64,000 nt of DNA from Mesorhizobium australicum. Its GTDB lineage: Bacteria > Pseudomonadota > Alphaproteobacteria > Rhizobiales > Rhizobiaceae. The stretch is taken from assembly GCF_900177325.1 (NCBI RefSeq), contig NZ_FXBL01000004.1, positions 4,588,001-4,652,000 on the forward strand, read 5' to 3'. The position numbers were made by a program, and so were the translations under genes. The notes beneath the pieces are model-generated. The model did not search any database. It was not told the origin of the DNA and saw only the letters and a program-made list of their open reading frames with translations. Positions 1-8,717 of this stretch are shown here, piece by piece (the first letter of the stretch is position 1; every line of letters begins with the position of its first letter).

Positions 1-61
1 TTTTTGTATACGATAGTTCAATCATCTGAACGCGGCCGAGGAGACCCGGGAGGGGAGCGAG
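1..61 (+). promoter_or_regulatory. Leader region of the gentisate operon
   Basis: The 61 bases before the first gene include an AT-rich stretch (TTGTATACGATAG, positions 5-17) that resembles the AT-rich sites found in other promoters of this window, then a purine-rich ribosome binding site (GGGAGGGGAG) just before the ATG at 62. The upstream part of the promoter lies outside the window, so no -35/-10 pair is claimed. Confidence 0.35.
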
Positions 62-916
62 ATGAAAATTGAGCCGGGAATGGCCGCATTGGTGACAGGG
101 GCCGGATCAGGGATTGGGCGCGGCATCGCGCTCGCCCTCGCGCGTCGCGGCGTAGATGTCGGCGTCTGCGACATTCGGCAGGCAGATGCCGAGGCCACCG
201 TTGCACTCGTCGAGGCAGCGGGCGGGAGGGCCGTGGCGGTCCAGGCGGATGTCTCCGTCCGCGGATCGGTCGAAGAGGCTACCGACATGGTGGAGGCGAA
301 TTTCGGGCCGATCTCGATCCTGTGCAACAATGCCGGGATCGCCATGCACGGTGTTCCCCTTCACGAAATCTCCCAGGCCGACTGGGACTGGGTGATCGGC
401 GTCAATGTCTACGGCGTGATCCATGGCATGAACGTGGTCGTCCCGCGCATGCTGGCATCCGGCAAGCCGGCGCATGTCGTCAACACGGCATCGATCGGCG
501 GCTTCCAGGTCAATCCGAACTTCCTGACCGGCGCTTACTCGATGACGAAGTATGCGGTGGTCGCCCTCAGCGAAGGGATGCAGAACGAACTCGCCGGCAC
601 CAACGTCGGTGTCTCCGTCCTTGCACCGGCCGCCGTCGACACAGGCATACACCTGTCGGAAAGAAGCCGTCCCGATCGCCTCGGCGGCGCATATGTGCGA
701 CCCGAGAACCATTTCATGGGCGACCTCATCAAGAACAGCGCAAAGCCCGAGGATATCGGTGAACGGGTCGCGGCCGCCATCGAGGGGGACGAGTTCTACA
801 TCTTCACCCACCCCGAAACCCAGCATTGGCTCGAAGCGCGTCATGAACGAATCCGCGCCGGCTTCGACGCGGCGCGTACGCGATTGGCCGAGTCGATGGC
901 CGAGGCGGCGGAATAG
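62..916 (+). CDS. SDR family NAD(P)-dependent oxidoreductase
   Basis: A 284-residue classical short-chain dehydrogenase. The nucleotide-binding motif TGAGSGIG is at residues 12-19, NNAG lies near residue 90, and the catalytic Ser and YSMTK motif lie near residues 144 and 160. A C-terminal extension of about 40 residues is rich in Arg, Glu and Ala and probably helical. The ATG at 62 has a strong ribosome binding site. It is the first gene of a plus-strand run that continues through an FMN reductase and a TRAP importer to gentisate dioxygenase, so it probably oxidises or reduces an alcohol or ketone intermediate of an aromatic substrate. The substrate cannot be read from sequence. Confidence 0.88.
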   Translation: MKIEPGMAALVTGAGSGIGRGIALALARRGVDVGVCDIRQADAEATVALVEAAGGRAVAVQADVSVRGSVEEATDMVEANFGPISILCNNAGIAMHGVPLHEISQADWDWVIGVNVYGVIHGMNVVVPRMLASGKPAHVVNTASIGGFQVNPNFLTGAYSMTKYAVVALSEGMQNELAGTNVGVSVLAPAAVDTGIHLSERSRPDRLGGAYVRPENHFMGDLIKNSAKPEDIGERVAAAIEGDEFYIFTHPETQHWLEARHERIRAGFDAARTRLAESMAEAAE

Positions 917-929
917 CGGGGCGGCGGAC

Positions 930-1583
930 ATGTCAGATCAAACCAAAGTCCTCAGCACGTCTCGCGGGTTCGCCGGCTCCCGGCCCCATATCGTCGGCAT
1001 CGGCGGGACGACGCGGATCGGCTCGTCGTCTGAGACGGCGCTGCGCTACGCTCTCGCCGCAGCCGAGCGGCGCGGCGCTTCGACTGAACTGATCGCCGGG
1101 CCTCTGCTCGACCTTCCGATGTATGACCCGTCGGACGATCATCGCAGCCCGTCGGGGCGGCGGCTTGTACAGTCGCTCCGGCGCGCCGACGGCGTGATCA
1201 TCTCGACTCCGAGCTACCACGGCGCGCTGTCTGGCGTGATCAAGAACGCACTCGACTATGTCGAGGACATGCGTGCCGACGGTAGGCCCTATCTCGACGG
1301 CCGCGGCGTGGGTGTGATCGTCACCGCGTTCGGAGCCCAGGCGCTCGGTACCACGCTTGTGGGTGTCCGCTCGATCGTCCATGCGCTTCGCGGCTGGCCG
1401 ACTCCGTTCGCCGCAGCGCTGAATTCCCAGAACAAGCCGTTCGAAAACGGCATGCCGGCGAACCGCGAGGTCGAGTTTCAACTGGAGACAGTGGCCACGC
1501 AGGTCGTCCGCTTTGCCGCCATTCAACATGCGATGGCAGAAGAGACGCTGCAGCTTCCCAGGATTACAGCCGCCAGCGGCTGA
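930..1583 (+). CDS. NADPH-dependent FMN reductase family protein
   Basis: A 217-residue flavodoxin-fold protein of the NADPH-dependent FMN reductase family (PF03358). Family features are the N-terminal strand HIVGIGGTTRIGSSSE (about residues 20-35), which forms the FMN phosphate loop, and the TPSYHGALSGVIKNALDY segment near residue 93. The frame is open further upstream, but the ATG at 930 lies 13 bases after the preceding stop and gives the normal family length. It could supply reduced flavin to a two-component monooxygenase or reduce quinones. No monooxygenase component is present in the window, so the partner is unknown. Confidence 0.85.
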   Translation: MSDQTKVLSTSRGFAGSRPHIVGIGGTTRIGSSSETALRYALAAAERRGASTELIAGPLLDLPMYDPSDDHRSPSGRRLVQSLRRADGVIISTPSYHGALSGVIKNALDYVEDMRADGRPYLDGRGVGVIVTAFGAQALGTTLVGVRSIVHALRGWPTPFAAALNSQNKPFENGMPANREVEFQLETVATQVVRFAAIQHAMAEETLQLPRITAASG

Positions 1584-1667
1584 CGGAACGCACGAATTAC
1601 CGGCGTCGGGAGGAGAACTGACACCGGCGAAACTAGCCCGGAGAAGCCGGGCCAAAGGAGGAAAGCC

Positions 1668-2636
1668 ATGAAACTGTTCTCGAAAGCCGCTCTGGCGGGC
1701 GTCGTCACGCTCGCCTCCCTCTGGACGACAGCCGTCCAAGCCCAGACGGTCAGCATCTCAACCCTGCCACCCGGCTCGATCAACAACGTCCAGACCCAGG
1801 CGATCGCGAAGGTCGTGCAGGAGAAGGCCGGCATCCAGATGCGTGTCATCACCTTCAACTCTCCGGCCGCGAGCATGGGCGCCGTCCAGGCCGGCGAGGC
1901 GGCTTTCACGTTCATGTCCAACGACGAGGTCGGTATCGCCGTGCGCGGCAAGGACGAACACGCAGGCAAGCCGCTCGACAAGCTCGAGCTGGCGGCCACG
2001 GTTTTCCCGTTCAAGGTTGGAGTTCTCGTGCGCGACGACTCCGAGATCAAGACCGTCGCCGACCTGAAGGGCAAGCGCTTCCCGACCGGCTGGCAGGGTT
2101 TCCCGCAGGGCATCGCGCTCTCGAATGCGATCCTCGCCACAGCGGGGCTGTCTCTGAACGACGTGGACGGCGTGCCGACCGCCAATCTCCTGCGCGCCGC
2201 CGACGACTTCAAGGCGGGACGTCTGGACGCGACGGTTTTCGCCGTCGGCGCTCCGAAGATGGCCGAGATAGACGCCGCGGTGAAGATCCGCTTCCTCAAC
2301 CTCGACGGCTCCGACCAGGCGAAGGCCGCGATGGCCTCGGTTCGTCCGGAATACACCGTGGCGCCCCAGGCGCCGCTTCCGCATCTCAACGGCGTCATCG
2401 GCGAGACCAACCTGATGCAGTACGCCATGACCGTCGCTGCAAGCTCCGACGTGGACGAGGAGACGGTCTACAAGGTCGTGAAGGCGCTTCACGAGAACAA
2501 GGACGCCCTTGTGGCAGCCCATCCTTCCTTCAACGCCATGAACCCGGACAACATCTCGGTTCCCCAGCCCGACGTGAAATATCACCCCGGCGCAATCCGC
2601 TACTACAAGGAAATCGGGATCTGGAAGGGCGAGTGA
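1668..2636 (+). CDS. TAXI-family TRAP transporter solute-binding protein
   Basis: A 322-residue periplasmic binding protein. Residues 1-25 form a Sec signal peptide (basic start, hydrophobic core, AVQA cleavage site before QTV). The mature part fits the TAXI family: ISTLPPGS start, LKGKRFPTGWQGFPQG segment near residue 130, and the C-terminal YHPGAIRYYKEIGIW motif. It captures a substrate, usually an organic acid, for the fused membrane protein encoded 30 bases downstream. Because gentisate dioxygenase follows, the ligand is probably an aromatic acid or a precursor of gentisate; this is inference from context. An AAAGGAGG ribosome binding site precedes the ATG. Confidence 0.9.
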   Translation: MKLFSKAALAGVVTLASLWTTAVQAQTVSISTLPPGSINNVQTQAIAKVVQEKAGIQMRVITFNSPAASMGAVQAGEAAFTFMSNDEVGIAVRGKDEHAGKPLDKLELAATVFPFKVGVLVRDDSEIKTVADLKGKRFPTGWQGFPQGIALSNAILATAGLSLNDVDGVPTANLLRAADDFKAGRLDATVFAVGAPKMAEIDAAVKIRFLNLDGSDQAKAAMASVRPEYTVAPQAPLPHLNGVIGETNLMQYAMTVAASSDVDEETVYKVVKALHENKDALVAAHPSFNAMNPDNISVPQPDVKYHPGAIRYYKEIGIWKGE

Positions 2637-2666
2637 TCGCCACTCTCGCCTGATCGAGCCCCCAAG

Positions 2667-4643
2667 ATGGATCCGGGACACGGCCAAATGAGCGCAAACA
2701 CAGAAGTGGAACTGACGGCGCCGTCGCACGGTCCCGTGAGCTACGCCACCGCCGTGCTTGGATCCATCATCGCCCTCGCGGGCATAGCCTGGGGGGCGGA
2801 CCTGTACCGCCAGGTCGGCATGAATTTCCTCGCCGAGCAATTCCTCGCCCTGATCCTCGGCCTGGCCATGTCGATCGTTTTCCTGATCAGGCCGCTTCGC
2901 GCCGAGGTGGGCATCAGGACGTCGGCGCCATGGTACGATTGGTGTCTCGCCGCCATATCCCTCGGAATCGGCACCTACATGGCGTGGAACTATCCGCGCA
3001 TGCTCGGCGAGTTCTTCAACTCGCCTCCCGACGTCCTCATTGTTTCCTGGTTGCTCTTCGTCCTCGTGATGGAGGCGCTGCGCCGTGCGTCGGGATGGCC
3101 TCTCGTCATCACCGTCATGTGCTTCTTCTTCTATGCGCTCATCGGTCACCGAGTCGGTGGGGCATTGCAGACCCGCGAGGTGGAGGCCACCAGCATGGTC
3201 GTCTATCTCGCGCTCGATACGAGCGGTCTGTTCGGCCTCGTCCTCCTCATAGGCGTGACGGTGGTCATTCCGTTCGTCTTCTTCGGCCAGCTTCTGTCCT
3301 CGTCAGGCGGGGCCAGCTTCTTCAACGATGTGTCGCTCGTCATCATGGGCCGCTATCGTGGCGGTGCTGCCAAGATATCGATCCTGGCGTCGTCGCTGTT
3401 CGGCTCGATCAACGGCATCGTCGTGTCGAATATCCTGGCGACCGGCGTCGTCACCATCCCGATGATGAAGAAGTCGGGCTTCAAGCCGGAACATGCGGCC
3501 GCGATCGAGGCAAGCGCTTCGAACGGCGGCCAACTCATGCCGCCGGTCATGGGAGCGGTGGCATTCCTCATGGCCGACTTCCTGCAGATCAGCTACGCGG
3601 AGGTGGCGGTGGCCGCCCTCGTGCCGTCCGTCCTCTACTACTTCGCCCTTTTCATCCAGGCGGACCTGGAGGCCGCGAAGGGTAACATCCTGCGCGTTCC
3701 CGCCAGCGAAATTCCTCGCATCGTCGGCGTGCTCATGAAGGGGTGGCTGTTCCTGCTGCCGTTCGTGGTGCTGATCTACGCCTTGTTCTGGCAGAATCGC
3801 GAGCCGGAAAACGCCGCCATCTTCGCTTGCGTGGCCGTCATGGTGATCGGCTTCGCCTTCGGTTACGGGACGCATCGCCTGACGCCCCGGGAGGTGTGGA
3901 ACTGCGTCGTGCGCACCGGCGTGTCCTCCGCCGACATCATCATGATCTCGGCCGCGGCCGGGTTCATAATGGGCATCCTTCAGCTCACCGGGCTGAGCTT
4001 CGCGCTGACGCTCTATCTTGTCGATCTCGGAGCGGGGAACGTCTACCTCCTGCTGGTCATCGCAGCCGTGCTCTGCATCGTGCTTGGCATGGGCATGCCG
4101 ACGCTCGGCGTTTACGTGCTTCTCGCGGTCCTGATCGTGCCGGCACTGGTGGAGACGGGCATCCCGCCCTTGGCCGCACATATGTTCATCATCTACCTCG
4201 GAATGATGTCCTTCGTGACACCGCCGGTGGCCATCGCCGCGTTCTTCGCGGCAAACCTGGCAAAGGCTGATCCGTTCAAGACCGGCTGGGCGGCAATGCG
4301 CTTTTCCTGGACGGCCTACATCGTGCCCTTCCTGTTCGTCTTCTCGCCCAGCCTGCTGCTGCAGAGCAGCTCGTGGACCGAGACGGCGGTGTCCATTTCG
4401 ACCGCGGTCGTCGGGGTGTCGTTCGTCTCCGCCGGCATGATTGGATATGCGTTCGCGCGGCTGTCGGTCCCGATGCGCATCGCTTTCGTCGTCGGTGGCG
4501 GCATGCTGATGATCCCGCTCGAGATGGCGTCATGGGCGGCCTACCTCAACGTGGCCGGGTTCGTGATCTGCGCCGCCGCTCTCGTCGTCGACTATATCGG
4601 CCGCAAGACCACGCAGCGCCCGCGCGAAATCGCCGCCGAGTAG
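2667..4643 (+). CDS. TRAP transporter fused permease subunit (DctQM type)
   Basis: A 658-residue polytopic inner-membrane protein that fuses the small (DctQ-like) and large (DctM-like) TRAP permease subunits, the usual arrangement for TAXI systems. The N-terminal roughly 190 residues hold several hydrophobic spans; the rest contains the DctM signature with the GMGMPTLGVY loop and a second re-entrant segment MSFVTPPVAIAAFFAANLAK. It imports the ligand using a sodium or proton gradient. The ATG at 2667 lies 30 bases after the binding-protein stop; an internal ATG at 2688 is an alternative start. The gene is directly followed by gentisate 1,2-dioxygenase. Confidence 0.92.
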   Translation: MDPGHGQMSANTEVELTAPSHGPVSYATAVLGSIIALAGIAWGADLYRQVGMNFLAEQFLALILGLAMSIVFLIRPLRAEVGIRTSAPWYDWCLAAISLGIGTYMAWNYPRMLGEFFNSPPDVLIVSWLLFVLVMEALRRASGWPLVITVMCFFFYALIGHRVGGALQTREVEATSMVVYLALDTSGLFGLVLLIGVTVVIPFVFFGQLLSSSGGASFFNDVSLVIMGRYRGGAAKISILASSLFGSINGIVVSNILATGVVTIPMMKKSGFKPEHAAAIEASASNGGQLMPPVMGAVAFLMADFLQISYAEVAVAALVPSVLYYFALFIQADLEAAKGNILRVPASEIPRIVGVLMKGWLFLLPFVVLIYALFWQNREPENAAIFACVAVMVIGFAFGYGTHRLTPREVWNCVVRTGVSSADIIMISAAAGFIMGILQLTGLSFALTLYLVDLGAGNVYLLLVIAAVLCIVLGMGMPTLGVYVLLAVLIVPALVETGIPPLAAHMFIIYLGMMSFVTPPVAIAAFFAANLAKADPFKTGWAAMRFSWTAYIVPFLFVFSPSLLLQSSSWTETAVSISTAVVGVSFVSAGMIGYAFARLSVPMRIAFVVGGGMLMIPLEMASWAAYLNVAGFVICAAALVVDYIGRKTTQRPREIAAE

Positions 4644-4670
4644 CAATTCCGGAACGTGAAAGGACAAGAC

Positions 4671-5711
4671 ATGAGCGTCCCCTCATCGAGCCCCGAGCAG
4701 CGCAAGGCCTTCTACGATCGGCTCGAGCCGCAGAACCTCGCGCCCCTGTGGGAAAAGCTGAAGGGGCTGCTGCCCGACGAGCCTAAGTCGAAGGCCGCGC
4801 CGCACCGCTGGCGCTACTCGGATGTGCGGCCGCTCGTGATGGAGTCGGGCAAGCTGCTGACGGCGCAGGAGGCCGAGCGGCGCGTTCTGGTGCTCGAAAA
4901 CCCCGCTCTTCCCGGCATGTCGCGCGCGACCTCGACCATGTACGCCGGCATCCAGCTCATCATGCCGGGCGAGACGGCGCCCGCCCACCGCCACACGCCG
5001 TCTGCGCTACGGTTCATGCTGGAGGGCGAAGGCGCCTTCACGGCCGTCGGCGGCGAACGGACGACGATGAAGCGGGGCGACTTCATCATCACGCCGTCCT
5101 GGGCCTTCCACGATCATGGCAACGAGGGCACCGAGCCCTGCGCCTGGCTGGACGGTCTCGACCTGCCGCTTGTCGCGTTCTTCGAGGCCGGATTCAACGA
5201 ACACTACAACGACGAGCGTCAGTCCATCGTGCGGCCGGAGGGAGACGCACTGGCGCGGTTCGGCTCCAACATGCTGCCGCTCAACGCGACCAGCCGCTAC
5301 GGCATGACGACACCGATCTTCAACTATCCCTACGAGCGGACGCGCGCAGCTCTGGTGGCAGCCGCCAACGGCGACGGTCCGGATTCGCACGAGGCGGTGA
5401 CGCTGCGCTACTCCAACCCCATCGATGGCGGGTGGGCCATGCCCACGATGGCCGCGTGGATGACTTTCGTGCCCAAGGGCTTCGAAACGAAGCCGATCCG
5501 CTCGACCGACGGCATCGTCATGGCCCTCGGCGAGGGCGCGGTTGTGACCCGCATCGGCGACAAGACCTTCGACATGGCCGAGAAAGATATTGCTGTCGCC
5601 CCGGGCTGGACCTGGCGCAGCTTCAAGGCTCAGCAGGACAGCTTCATCTTCTGCTTCTCCGACCGCGTGGCGCAGGAGAAGCTCGGTTTGTGGCGCGAAC
5701 AGCGCTCCTGA
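4671..5711 (+). CDS. Gentisate 1,2-dioxygenase
   Basis: A 346-residue bicupin Fe(II) dioxygenase that opens the ring of gentisate to maleylpyruvate. The first cupin holds the metal motif PAHRHTPSALRFMLEGEG (near residue 105) and WAFHDHGNEG (near residue 145). A second, degenerate cupin follows at about residues 265-330. The length matches the family. A GTG at 4656 is in frame, but GAAAGGA precedes the ATG at 4671 at a normal distance, so that start is preferred. The next gene is an FAH-family hydrolase, as in many gentisate operons. No maleylpyruvate isomerase or salicylate/3-hydroxybenzoate hydroxylase gene is visible in the window. Confidence 0.93.
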   Translation: MSVPSSSPEQRKAFYDRLEPQNLAPLWEKLKGLLPDEPKSKAAPHRWRYSDVRPLVMESGKLLTAQEAERRVLVLENPALPGMSRATSTMYAGIQLIMPGETAPAHRHTPSALRFMLEGEGAFTAVGGERTTMKRGDFIITPSWAFHDHGNEGTEPCAWLDGLDLPLVAFFEAGFNEHYNDERQSIVRPEGDALARFGSNMLPLNATSRYGMTTPIFNYPYERTRAALVAAANGDGPDSHEAVTLRYSNPIDGGWAMPTMAAWMTFVPKGFETKPIRSTDGIVMALGEGAVVTRIGDKTFDMAEKDIAVAPGWTWRSFKAQQDSFIFCFSDRVAQEKLGLWREQRS

Positions 5712-5740
5712 ATCAGCCAGATCACCGAGGAAAGTTCAAC

Positions 5741-6595
5741 ATGCGTATCTGCCGCTATGACGACAATCGTCTGGGCGTCGTCGTCGACGGGCTTGTCCAC
5801 GATGTCACCCCGGTCCTCGACGACCTGCCGCCGCTGAAATGGCCGTTTCCGCGCGGGGATCATTTCTTCAACAATGCAGATCGACTTCTGCCGCGCATGG
5901 AAGCGCTGGCGAAGACGGTGCCCGGCAGACCGGTTTCGGCGGTAAAGCTGCTCTCGCCGGTCGCCAACCCGGGCAAGATCGTCGCCGCGCCGGTCAACTA
6001 CAAGCTGCACCTCGACGAATCCCGCGCCGACACCCAGATCAACTTCGGCACGCAGGTGAAGACGATCGACGACTACGGCGTCTTCCTCAAGGCTCCGAGT
6101 TCGATGATCGGCGCGGGAGAAGCCGTAGTCGCCGACTGGCCGGACCGGCGCATCGACCACGAGATCGAACTCGCCTTCGTCATCGGCAAAAAGGGGTTCC
6201 GCATCCGCGAGGAGGACGCACTCTCTCACGTCGCCGGCTACATGATCGGCCTGGACATGACGATTCGCGGCACCGAGGATCGCTCCTTCCGCAAGTCACT
6301 GGACACATTCACGGTGTTCGGCCCGCATATGGTCACCGCTGACGAAATCGGCGATCCGGGCAATCTCGACTTCGAGATCAAGGTCAATGGGGAAACCCGC
6401 CAGAAGTCCAACACGAATCTTCTGATCTGGAACGTCCAGAAGCTGATCGCCTACGCATCCAAGGCCTACACGCTCTATCCGGGTGACGTGTTCATGACCG
6501 GCACGCCGGAAGGCGTGGCACCGGTCGTGCCAGGCGACCTCATGCATGCGAGGATCGACGGGATCGGAGAGATGACCGTTGCGGTCGGCGGCTGA
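5741..6595 (+). CDS. Fumarylacetoacetate hydrolase family protein (maleyl-/fumarylpyruvate hydrolase candidate)
   Basis: A 284-residue FAH-family enzyme. The metal site is visible as IDHEIELAFVIGKKG (two Glu, about residues 141-155) and the Asp of GLDMTIRG (near residue 167); the TLYPGDVFMTGTPEGVA block near residue 245 is also typical. The ATG at 5741 follows a GAGGAAAG site; the frame is open upstream inside the dioxygenase gene but that extension has no FAH similarity. It probably hydrolyses the gentisate ring-cleavage product to pyruvate plus maleate or fumarate. Without a linked isomerase, direct maleylpyruvate hydrolysis is possible. Confidence 0.88.
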   Translation: MRICRYDDNRLGVVVDGLVHDVTPVLDDLPPLKWPFPRGDHFFNNADRLLPRMEALAKTVPGRPVSAVKLLSPVANPGKIVAAPVNYKLHLDESRADTQINFGTQVKTIDDYGVFLKAPSSMIGAGEAVVADWPDRRIDHEIELAFVIGKKGFRIREEDALSHVAGYMIGLDMTIRGTEDRSFRKSLDTFTVFGPHMVTADEIGDPGNLDFEIKVNGETRQKSNTNLLIWNVQKLIAYASKAYTLYPGDVFMTGTPEGVAPVVPGDLMHARIDGIGEMTVAVGG

Positions 6596-6643
6596 GAATG
6601 GCTGCCAGCCTCGGTCAAAGCCCGGCAAATATCTTGGCGCTGT

Positions 6644-7597
6644 TTACCCACCACTCTTTTCGACCGTGCGTCCGGCAGAGCGCGCCTTGTCCAGGCAGTC
6701 CCGGATACAATCGGTGAGAACCTCCGCAACAATGCGGCCGATACGCGACAGCGGTTTGCGAGCGTCGATGGCGACGCTGACGGTCTGAGGCTCCGCTCCC
6801 TTGTCGCGCACCGGCAGGAACACCAGCGATCCTTCGGCCAGTTCGGGTGCCGCGTCGAGTTCCGACGTAAAGGCGATGTAGCGGCCGCTTCTGGCGAGCG
6901 TCTTGACGAGCTGCAGCGAGTTGGTGACCAGCGTCTTCCCGGTGTCGGAGAAGAGCCAACCGTAGCGGGCATCCAGATAGCGGCGGATCGGGAGTGCCTT
7001 GCTTTGCAGGGCGATGGGATAGGCGACGGCTTCCTGGAGACTGATCGTCCCTGCGCCCGACAACTGGTGGTCCGGCGCCGTCACGCAGCCGAAGGGCAGG
7101 TCCGCTCCCCAAAGGATATGCACATCGCGTCGCGGTGACAGGTTGAACGCGGCGACGAGGTCGGCATTTCCGGAAAGAAGCTCCGTCAACGCATCGTCCG
7201 GGCTTGCGACCTCCACTTCCAGCGAGATTCGCGGATGTTCGCTCGCCAGCCGCGAGATGAACTGCGGGAGGAACCCGTTGACGTGGCTGTCCATGGCGAC
7301 AACACGGACATGGCCCTGGCTGATGCCCTGCAACTGCCGGACCTCGGTCGCCGTGCGCCGCTCATCCGCGCGCCAGCGCCGGGCCAGGGTGACCAGCGCG
7401 TCCCCGGCCGCGGTGAGCCGCATACCGCGCGGAACCCGCTCGAACAGGGCGACCTCGAGATCCTGTTCGAGCAGCAATATCTGCCGGTCTATTGCCGACG
7501 CCGCGACGTTGAGCTCCTTCGCCGCCCGCTGGATAGAGCCGGAGCGGGCAACCTGATCGACGTAGCGCAACGAGGCGGGAACGAGCGAGCCGCGCAT
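6644..7597 (-). CDS. LysR-type transcriptional regulator
   Basis: A 317-residue LysR-family regulator. The N-terminal winged helix-turn-helix (about residues 10-70) contains SGSIQRAAKELNVAASAIDRQ, followed by LFERVPRGMRLTAAG. The substrate-binding domain follows with LEVEVASPDDAL and a C-terminal tail. The frame is open further upstream, but the ATG at 7597 places the HTH at the usual distance from the N-terminus. It is convergent with the gentisate operon and divergent from the ABC importer at 7740, so it most likely controls that importer and perhaps the ring-cleavage operon. Confidence 0.9.
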   Translation of the reverse strand: MRGSLVPASLRYVDQVARSGSIQRAAKELNVAASAIDRQILLLEQDLEVALFERVPRGMRLTAAGDALVTLARRWRADERRTATEVRQLQGISQGHVRVVAMDSHVNGFLPQFISRLASEHPRISLEVEVASPDDALTELLSGNADLVAAFNLSPRRDVHILWGADLPFGCVTAPDHQLSGAGTISLQEAVAYPIALQSKALPIRRYLDARYGWLFSDTGKTLVTNSLQLVKTLARSGRYIAFTSELDAAPELAEGSLVFLPVRDKGAEPQTVSVAIDARKPLSRIGRIVAEVLTDCIRDCLDKARSAGRTVEKSGG

Positions 7598-7739
7598 GCA
7601 AGGTTTCCATTCTAAAATTTCGAATTCATTGTTGCCCAAGCTGCGCTGGACGGCAATGCACTTTTCCCGGATCATTCCCTCCAAGGTCAAAAGGCCATCG
7701 TCCGCAATCGCATCTGGGATTCGGACAAGGGGAACTCGG
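7598..7739. promoter_or_regulatory. Divergent LysR/ABC promoter with inverted repeat
   Basis: This 142-base region separates the LysR start from the first ABC permease. It holds an inverted repeat ATTC-N9-GAAT at 7609-7625 (ATTCTAAAATTTCGAAT), followed by an AT-rich stretch. LysR proteins bind interrupted dyads next to their own genes, so this is the best candidate operator; its position right beside the LysR start fits autoregulation. A GGGGA ribosome binding site precedes the ATG at 7740. Confidence 0.45.
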
Positions 7740-8717
7740 ATGAACGGTCTGGACAGCGTAAAGCCGGTCGCTGGCATCAGCCGTTCCGTCACCGGCTCGC
7801 GGCCGACGGACGGGAGGGAGATCGCCGGCGATTTCGCGAGGCATCTCTACCGGCTGACCGGCAGTCGCCTGGCCGGCTATCTGCTGGTCGCGCCGACGGT
7901 GCTCTTCCTTGCGATCTGGTTCCTGTGGCCGGTGCTTTCGATGGTGGCTCTCAGCGTCTCATCGCGCAACGTCGACGGCGCGATGGTCGACGGTTTCACG
8001 CTGGAGAACTATCTCCGGCTGTTTTCGACCGATCTCTATTTCCGTATCCTGCTGCGCACGATCCGCATCGCGGTGATGACCAGTCTGATCGCCGCGATCC
8101 TCGCCTATCCGCTAGCAATCGCGATCGCGCGCGGTGGCCCCTCGCTCGCCAGGCTGGTGACGATCACGATCCTGGCGCCGCTGCTGGTCAACGTTGTGGT
8201 GCGCTCCTACGGATGGCAGGCAATCCTCAACAAGACCGGCGCGCTCGCCTGGGTGCTGAAGCTCTTCGGCATAGAGAACCCGCCGATGCTGCTCTATACC
8301 GAATGGGCGGTGCTGATCGCCTGTGTGCACGTCTACCTGCCGTTCATGGTGATGCCGCTCGCCACCGCCATCGGCCGCATCGATCGCACGGTCGAGGAAG
8401 CAGCCCGCGTCGCCGGCGCACCGCGCCTGGCGGTCTTCCTCCGCATCGTATTCCCGCTCAGCCTGCCGGGACTGGCGGTCGGCGTGTCGCTCGTCTTCTC
8501 GCTGAGCGCGGCCGCCTATGTCACGCCTCAGATCCTGGGCGGCAACTTCTCGCCGCTCTTGGGCACGCTGATCGAGCAGCAGATTCTGACCCTCAACGAC
8601 TGGCCGTTCGGCGCGGCGATCTCGACCCTGCTCATCGCCATGGTCCTGGCGATGAACCTCGTCTTCCTCAGACTGGCAAACCGGCGCTTCGCGCGCTGGA
8701 CGGCAGGCGCGCGATGA
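7740..8717 (+). CDS. ABC transporter permease (PotB-like)
   Basis: A 325-residue inner-membrane permease of the spermidine/putrescine-type family (PF00528). After a hydrophilic N-terminus of about 45 residues there are six predicted membrane spans and the cytoplasmic EAA loop TVEEAARVAGAPRLAVFLRI (about residues 218-237). The ATG at 7740 has AAGGGGA upstream. It overlaps the next permease gene by four bases (ATGA), giving a PotB/PotC-type heterodimer. The long N-terminus compared with PotB is the only odd feature. Confidence 0.9.
   Translation: MNGLDSVKPVAGISRSVTGSRPTDGREIAGDFARHLYRLTGSRLAGYLLVAPTVLFLAIWFLWPVLSMVALSVSSRNVDGAMVDGFTLENYLRLFSTDLYFRILLRTIRIAVMTSLIAAILAYPLAIAIARGGPSLARLVTITILAPLLVNVVVRSYGWQAILNKTGALAWVLKLFGIENPPMLLYTEWAVLIACVHVYLPFMVMPLATAIGRIDRTVEEAARVAGAPRLAVFLRIVFPLSLPGLAVGVSLVFSLSAAAYVTPQILGGNFSPLLGTLIEQQILTLNDWPFGAAISTLLIAMVLAMNLVFLRLANRRFARWTAGAR

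Noticed and set aside
1758..3149. A 463-codon minus-strand open frame across the TAXI-TRAP genes.
   Set aside because: It is the complement of well-supported genes, spans two of them and has low-complexity charged composition.
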